Source of the DNA: Macrothele yani
Taxonomy: Eukaryota; Arthropoda; Arachnida; Araneae; Macrothelidae
DNA: 64,000 nt
NCBI GenBank assembly: GCA_039090855.1
Contig: CM077006.1
Coordinates: 44,835,336-44,899,335, forward strand
Direction: 5' to 3'
In this document: positions 59,213 through 64,000 of the stretch, piece by piece
How the letters are laid out: every line of letters starts with the position of its first letter
Position numbering within the stretch: the stretch's first letter is position 1
Notes under the pieces: model-generated
What the model was told of the DNA's origin: nothing
Databases searched by the model: none
The model's input: the letters and a program-made list of their open reading frames with translations, nothing else
Program-made: the position numbers and the translations under genes

Positions 59213-60300
59213 ACTCATGTACACTTTGTAGACAAAAGTGTTCGAACACCTACGTCAAACGAAAACAAGAGCATTTATTATATGAGATCAGTACATTGTC
59301 GGCCAATCATTGATCATTATGACTGCAACGGCCCGCCTAGCAATGATTTCTACGAAATGCCGGAAGATCTGTGCCGGAATTTTCGTGCAGTTTTCTTCCA
59401 AAGCTTCTGCCAGAAGTGTCGAAGGGAAGGTCTTATCAGCCGAGATCGGATTTGGCGTTCCCGCTCGTTCCACAGATGTTCTATTGGATTTAGATCTAGA
59501 CTTTGGGCCAACCAATCCAACACCTGGACGTCTGCTCTTCAAAGATGGCGTCGACAGACCCTACAATGTAACAAGGCTTCTCGATCTTGCTAAAACAGGC
59601 TATGCCGAAGTACTGGCACAGTGTACGTATTGTTTAGAATGTTTAGTACCGTTTTTATGGAGGGCACCACAACCAAAGGACCGAATCCTTTCCAGCACAA
59701 ACGGCACCACACCATCACAGATCCTCCTCCGGACTTGACTATATAGGGACAATATTCAGTCCGCCTGACAGCGTTCCACGTGAAAGTGCCACATTCAAGT
59801 ACGTCCATCCGAAAGAAAGAGTGAGTAGCTTGATTCGTCTTTCCGCACGACCTTCTTCTGCTGTCTATGAACGGGAGCGAGACACCACTACAGTCGTCTG
59901 CTAACATTTCAACAGCTTTTGTGCAGCTGACTTAGCAAGGTAACCATGGGAATGCTGTTCCAGACGGACTGTTCTGGTAGAAATAGCTGTTCCAGTGGCT
60001 TCTGCGACTTCGCCGGCCAGGTCTGCGGCGGAGGACGTGCGTGCCTTCTTCATATTCATCAGCAAGCTTCGTTTGGCACGAACACTCACTTTGTGCGGCC
60101 TCCTAGTATGCAGATTTGCTGTAATGGCGCTATCTGCTTTCCATCGATGAAGAACATCAGCGACATTGGATTGTGGGAATCCCAAAAGTTTGGTACTTAT
60201 TGCTTACACAGGTGGCATCCAACCACCAGGGTCCTATCAGTTCAGGTCCGGCGTGATGCAGTTGCTTCTAGTGAGGTCTGACTGGTGTAAGGCAAGGTAA
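59213..60300 (-). pseudogene. Tc1-C: third Tc1-type transposase remnant
   Basis: Minus strand: NFWDSHNPM, VADVLHRWKADSAITANLHT, RRPHKVSVRAKRSLLMNMKK, SSAADLAGEVAEATGTAIST (paired HTH). Then MDVLECGTFTWNAVRRTEYC, SGGGSVMVWCRLCWKGFGPL, and, after frame breaks, LDLNPIEHLWNER with the final Glu. The second Asp block is eroded. A terminal-repeat-like TACACTTTGTAGACAAAAGT is at 59220. It differs from Tc1-A/B. Confidence 0.82.
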
Positions 60301-60559
60301 CGGAGTTCATGATCAACTAATTACAAACAATACCGTCTGAGCGCGAGTTATTAAAAGATGAATAATATGTACAAATTAAAACCATTCGTACTTTCAAGGT
60401 GACAATAACCTCATCCTCAGATGTATCAGACATGCCAACATAACATCTTATATACAGTGTCCATGTGCACCATGAGTACGTTACTCCAGGGACACGTGAC
60501 AAACAGGTTTTTGCAGACAACTTAAGCAAATTATGATGAAGAAGGTAAGCTGTAAGAAC
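60301..60559. other. Intergenic, no feature recognised
   Basis: Between Tc1-C and the PLE-3 remnant. No coding signal beyond chance frames. Confidence 0.4.
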
Positions 60560-61075
60560 AAGTTATTCCAAATTAAACACATTATGCCACTTGAGACAAC
60601 AGTTTGTTTACGAAACGTATTAACGAGGTGCTCCCAAGTTGCAGACAGTTCATAAGGGCTGCAATCGTTGCAACACTGGTCACCAAAAGCTGTAATATAA
60701 ACACTTTCCACACACACAGTAGTGAGTGGGCAGAGGCGGGTGTTTCTGATAATTTAGTGTTCTGCCAGTCTGGGTGCATAATTCCGGAATTGACATTCCT
60801 TGCTAGGGCTGTGTTATTTAGGTTAGCTTTTACGCAATATTTGTGCTCCTGCAAGTGCAAACCTATCTGCCGTCAAGCAGATCCTATGTAGTTGTTGATA
60901 ATCTCGCCTTGGCATGGGTCCAACATAGGGATATTGTAAACAGCCCATTTTTGCAATATGTCAGCTTTATTACGATCTTTTCTAACATATGTTGACAAAT
61001 TCCTAGTACTAATGCCAATACTTAATTTATGTTTGGAGCACAGGCGAGATAACACATTACTGATATACGGCACGT
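60560..61075 (-). pseudogene. PLE-3: Penelope-like GIY-YIG remnant
   Basis: Minus strand: PYISNVLSRLCSKHKLSIGI, STRNLSTYVRKDRNKADILQ, AVYNIPMLDPCQGEIINNYI-GSA (GIY-YIG pair as AVY...YIG). It continues in another frame as HLQEHKYCVKANLNNTALAR and MHPDWQNTKLSETPASAH, the later endonuclease part with the conserved His. A third Penelope lineage, diverged from PLE-1 and PLE-2. Confidence 0.75.
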
Positions 61076-61514
61076 GTTCAACCGTACCTACACATCATTT
61101 ACTATAATTATCTGTTACGGCAAATAAGGCGACTCACCTTATTTGTGCAAAATAAATTTTTTTATTGCACTCTTGAATCACTTTCCAGGAAACTGCGTAG
61201 CGTAGTGGCGGTCTGTAGGAAATCACCCTGAAAAAGCGATAACTCATAATATGTGACCCAGAAAACTTTTGTAGAAAGAGCTCCAATAAAGGGGGGGGGG
61301 ACCATGAAATTCCAAGGCGGGTCCGGACCCCTTGTCCCCTACCTTCGGCCGCTGTGGTTCAAGATGTGAGCTATCTCTTAAACCCCTCTTTCCAAGCAAG
61401 TTTTTCTTTTCTGACACCAAAGTTTTTGAACTATTGAGTAAGGGAAATTGAATTTTAAGAGCATTCTTGATGGAAAATATTGTTTACTGCTCCAATGATA
61501 AATTAGTAACATTG
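61076..61514. other. Intergenic, no gene recognised
   Basis: A G-run at 61290-61299 and short frames only. Confidence 0.45.
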
Positions 61515-61730
61515 CCGGCCCGGTGGCGCAGTGGGCTAAGCAATGGCTTCTGATCATTCGTCCGAAAGACGTCCGGGTTCGAATCCCGTGATCCATGGAT
61601 GTTGTGTTTGTTTTACGACGCTGGCTCTCTCCCTTCACTGGAACCAGTGACTCTAAATTAGGGACAGTCGACTGCTTATAGCCCATTGAGTTGCTCATGG
61701 TGGTCGTTAAATATCCAATCAAAAAAAAAA
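61515..61730 (+). mobile_element. SINE-A copy 11
   Basis: Full copy flanked by the 13-bp duplication AATTAGTAACATT. A box GGTGGCGCAGTGG and B box GGGTTCGAATCCC intact. Confidence 0.94.
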
Positions 61731-62062
61731 TTAGTAACATTACACACACATATCATGAGATGCTAAAAAAGAATAAAGAAAAGAAAAAGCAACAAATGTT
61801 AATATATTACAAGATGGGGGAAGCTTAAAAATAAATATTATAAAAACACGTAACTTTATAACTATGGATAAGTATAGTTACATGCACGCGAGCGCTCACG
61901 TATAAATATATAAAGATATGTTTGCGTAACAGCTCCTAAGAAGCCTGTTAGAAAAGTATATTAAGCAAATAAATAAAAATTAAGGTAAGCCAAAATTGAA
62001 ACAAAAAAAAAAAAAAAAGGAACATTGGTGAGGTCAGTTGCTCGCCATTGCACCAGTAAAGA
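61731..62062. other. Intergenic, no gene recognised
   Basis: AT-rich with an A-run at 62004. Confidence 0.45.
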
Positions 62063-62365
62063 TTAACTATCTCCTTGGATAATACTTTCCTTGTCTTCTG
62101 CGCAGAACAAATTACGGGAGGTACCGTAAAAAGGAACTACCATAAAAAAGCGTGCATCTGTTGAGCTCACTAAAAAGGAAAAAAGAAATGGGACACGGAT
62201 TTCTTCATTAGGAAATATGTTTGAATTTCGAGGACGAGCGGGGTGGCGAAAGAATCTCCGAATTCGGCGCTTGTTGGACAATATCTGGTGCCGTGCTGCA
62301 TCGCGCGTTGCCATAGAAACACAGGACTCACTAAGAATCGATTGTTTTTTCCCCACCGTGTTCAC
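62063..62365 (-). CDS. Unassigned 100-codon ORF in a CpG-richer patch
   Basis: MNTVGKKQSILSESCVSMAT, RDAARHQILSNKRRIRRFFR and a C-terminal part rich in Phe and Ser. No domain recognised. GTTGCCATAGAAAC at 62307-62320 is an X-box-like word. The patch may be the promoter or first exon of an unseen host gene; chance is equally possible. Confidence 0.25.
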   Translation of the reverse strand: MNTVGKKQSILSESCVSMATRDAARHQILSNKRRIRRFFRHPARPRNSNIFPNEEIRVPFLFSFLVSSTDARFFMVVPFYGTSRNLFCAEDKESIIQGDS

Positions 62366-62506
62366 TTAGTTTTGACGAATCACCGGTTCCACGTTATTTT
62401 GAAGTATGATATGACTATCATTTGTCTCCCGTCTTCCGAGTTTGAGACGTCGTGAGCGGGAACTCAGTTTTTCAATCTCACAAACTTAGAAACCAGCCAA
62501 CTCCGT

Positions 62507-62689
62507 TCATTCTTTAACAACAGCAAAATGAGGACCTTCTTTAAAGTGACAGCGAATAGAAACTACAAGTTCATTCTCTGAATTCAAATTCTTCTCTGTA
62601 CATAAACCAGGTAAGTGATTTATTTCAAAGTATTTTTGTCTCTCTGACAGAAAAGCAGCCAAACGCCTCCCAAATGTCCATGATTTCAT
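62507..62689 (-). CDS. Unassigned 60-codon ORF, possible exon or transposase tail
   Basis: MKSWTFGRRLAAFLSERQKY, FEINHLPGLCTEKNLNSENE, LVVSIRCHFKEGPHFAVVKE. The text reads like natural protein, and the LAAFLSERQKYFEINHL run suggests a helix. I do not recognise the family. Confidence 0.3.
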   Translation of the reverse strand: MKSWTFGRRLAAFLSERQKYFEINHLPGLCTEKNLNSENELVVSIRCHFKEGPHFAVVKE

Positions 62690-63046
62690 AAATGCTCTTT
62701 AAGAACATTAGAGATAGATACTTCTATAATATTTAAATTACCGAGACTGTCAGTCGCCTATACAAAGAAACTACCCTTTGGCCACAAGCACCCTGGGCGA
62801 GATTCAACAGGGTACCCCCCCCCGCCTCCGCTTTAGAGAAAGACAATCCTAAGTTTTAAGTTCATGATATACTGTAGAATGTAACAAATGAACAAAAAAA
62901 ACAAAAAAACAAAAAAAACATTTTAAGGTGTTATGCACTATTAAACGGGTTGAACAATATTTAGCTACTCTTTTTCTCTTTCAATGGCATTTTGCAACTA
63001 AGGCGAAGCTAATCATTGGAATTGATAGTCCTTAGGAATCTTCCCT
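62690..63046. other. Intergenic, no gene recognised
   Basis: C-run at 62815, A-rich repeats at 62893-62920, and a short inverted repeat CTTCAATGAGCATTCATTGAAG at 63044-63065. Confidence 0.5.
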
Positions 63047-63463
63047 TCAATGAGCATTCATTGAAGGAAAGATTCCCGAGGAGCGCAGTCGCCATAGACC
63101 CTTCGAAATGACGCGATCGCCAAAAAAAAAGGACTGAATTTCAGCCATACTAGTGTGTGATGTGTGTGATGTCGCTCCATCATGCTGGGAATATCCAATG
63201 GAGAGTTCTTCGTCGTCCAATTGATTTAAAAAGGTGTTGAAGATTTCCATATATGCAGCTGTTGTGATGGTTCTATAGAAGAAGATGGGACCAATTATAT
63301 GGCGCCAGGTCATCCCTCACCAACCACCAATATTCTGTGAATGAAGGGGTTCTTCATGTATCGCGTTGGATTTTCACTAGCCCAAATACGAGAATTTTGA
63401 GAATTGACTTATCCGAACAGGTGAAACCACGCCTCGTCCGAGAACCACGTGTAGTCCAGAACA
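63047..63463 (-). pseudogene. DUF4817-associated Tc1/mariner-like transposase, catalytic fragment
   Basis: Minus strand: VLDYTWFSDEAWFHLFG (first Asp), NSQNSRIWASENP, then GMTWRHIIGPIFFYRTITTA, AAYMEIFNTFLNQLDDEELS, GYSQHDGATSHTSHTSMAEI (second Asp), FFGDRVISKGLWRLRS. The last acidic block is lost at the inverted repeat near 63060. The N-terminal half is cut at 63463 by hAT-D. Confidence 0.82.
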
Positions 63464-63820
63464 GAGATGAGCTCAGGCCCGGGCTCGGACGGGCTCAGAA
63501 TTCATTAACTACCGAAAAACCCGGGCCCGGGCTCGGAATTACACGTCTTGAATTTCATTACTGTAATTAATTCAACACGTGTAATTCCGAGCCCTGTTGA
63601 ATTACATGTGTTGAATTTCATAGTGGATTTGTTACCATGGTGGAAGGATTTTCAATTTCCTAAGCTAGCTGCCATTGCAAGACAAATTTGGCTCAGCAAG
63701 ACTTGCATTACGCATTGTCCAAAGCTATGGTCCAAGCAGGGATTAGTTTAAGGAGGTCTGGTATAAAAAAACTGGGAAAAAAATCACATTCCCATTTTTT
63801 GTATTTTATTAAAAATCAAG
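63464..63820 (+). mobile_element. hAT-D: deleted hAT with only the C-terminal dimer block
   Basis: Starts CAGAGATGAGCTCAGGCCCG-GGCTCGG, a hAT-like terminus. About 150 bp inside, the plus strand reads DLLPWWKDFQFPKLAAIARQ, IWLSKTCITHCPKLWSKQGL, matching the hAT dimerisation block (WW...FPxLAxLAR...S.R.FSxxG) with the ER pair lost. The right terminus is not seen. Confidence 0.6.
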
Positions 63821-64000
63821 AATCTTATCTTTAAAATGATGTATTAATTTACAAAATTGTGCAGTTAGAAGTATTGTTTTTTATTTTTTTAAATTTCCTC
63901 ACTCCCGCGATTTTTGGGGTGACGTTGGTTTTTAGTGCAGCAGGTCGAGTTTTAGAGAAAAGAAGATCAAGTTGAAGCGCTGAGGCATTAGATGCAATTC
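63821..64000. other. Right edge, no feature recognised
   Basis: AT-rich sequence to the window end. It may be the remaining part of hAT-D. Confidence 0.4.

Noticed and set aside
1..64000. CRISPR array, bacterial operon or integrated virus
   Set aside because: No regularly spaced repeats with unique spacers, no Shine-Dalgarno-led gene clusters and no capsid, polymerase or other viral gene blocks were found; the repeats present are eukaryotic transposons and microsatellites.

Overview
The window is nuclear DNA of an animal, most likely an invertebrate and perhaps an arthropod; the species cannot be fixed from sequence alone. The evidence is a spliced mitochondrial gene with GT-AG introns, AT-rich introns with microsatellites, and a dense load of metazoan transposons (Tc1/mariner, pogo, hAT, Penelope-like, RTE, R4-type LINE, tRNA-derived SINEs). 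No rRNA gene, free-standing tRNA gene, CRISPR array or bacterial operon is present.

Only one host gene is securely identified: the 5' part of ACADM (medium-chain acyl-CoA dehydrogenase) on the minus strand. Its start codon is at 37570 and exons 1-5 lie at 37556-37570, 34270-34369, 21619-21716, 21138-21207 and 1085-1185. The gene continues beyond the left edge. These 384 coding bases are spread over about 36.5 kb. Introns 2 (12.6 kb) and 4 (20 kb) are swollen by transposons.

Layout. 1-21137 is introns 5 and 4: Tc1-A, a pogo remnant inside a field of degenerate repeats, a DUF4817-type transposase remnant carrying a SINE, then a mariner (12239-20963) split by a decayed hAT (13197-20701). 21717-34269 is intron 2: an R4/Dong-like LINE (about 22190-30816) flanked by ~250-bp direct repeats and split by a nearly intact RTE element (24078-27159) and by a minus-strand LINE fragment (27246-28656), then a mariner remnant. 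32-39.3 kb holds seven same-strand copies of one tRNA-derived SINE around the ACADM promoter.

37.6-64 kb is upstream of ACADM and is almost wholly mobile DNA. A LINE-type ORF1 (39895-43932) is split by a 2.3-kb palindrome made of two head-to-head Penelope-like elements, each with a hammerhead-like motif at its 3' end. A second Penelope-like element (about 45960-54945) is broken by a non-autonomous hAT (46230-47483) and by another hAT (47629-53562) that itself contains a ZMYM/TTF-type hAT (47828-52219). The right part has RTE and R4-type LINE remnants, Tc1-B carrying two further SINE families, Tc1-C, a third Penelope remnant, and transposase fragments at the edge.

The genes do not form a pathway. 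The value of the window is its layered insertion history, readable from target-site duplications, and the palindromic, ribozyme-bearing Penelope insertion.
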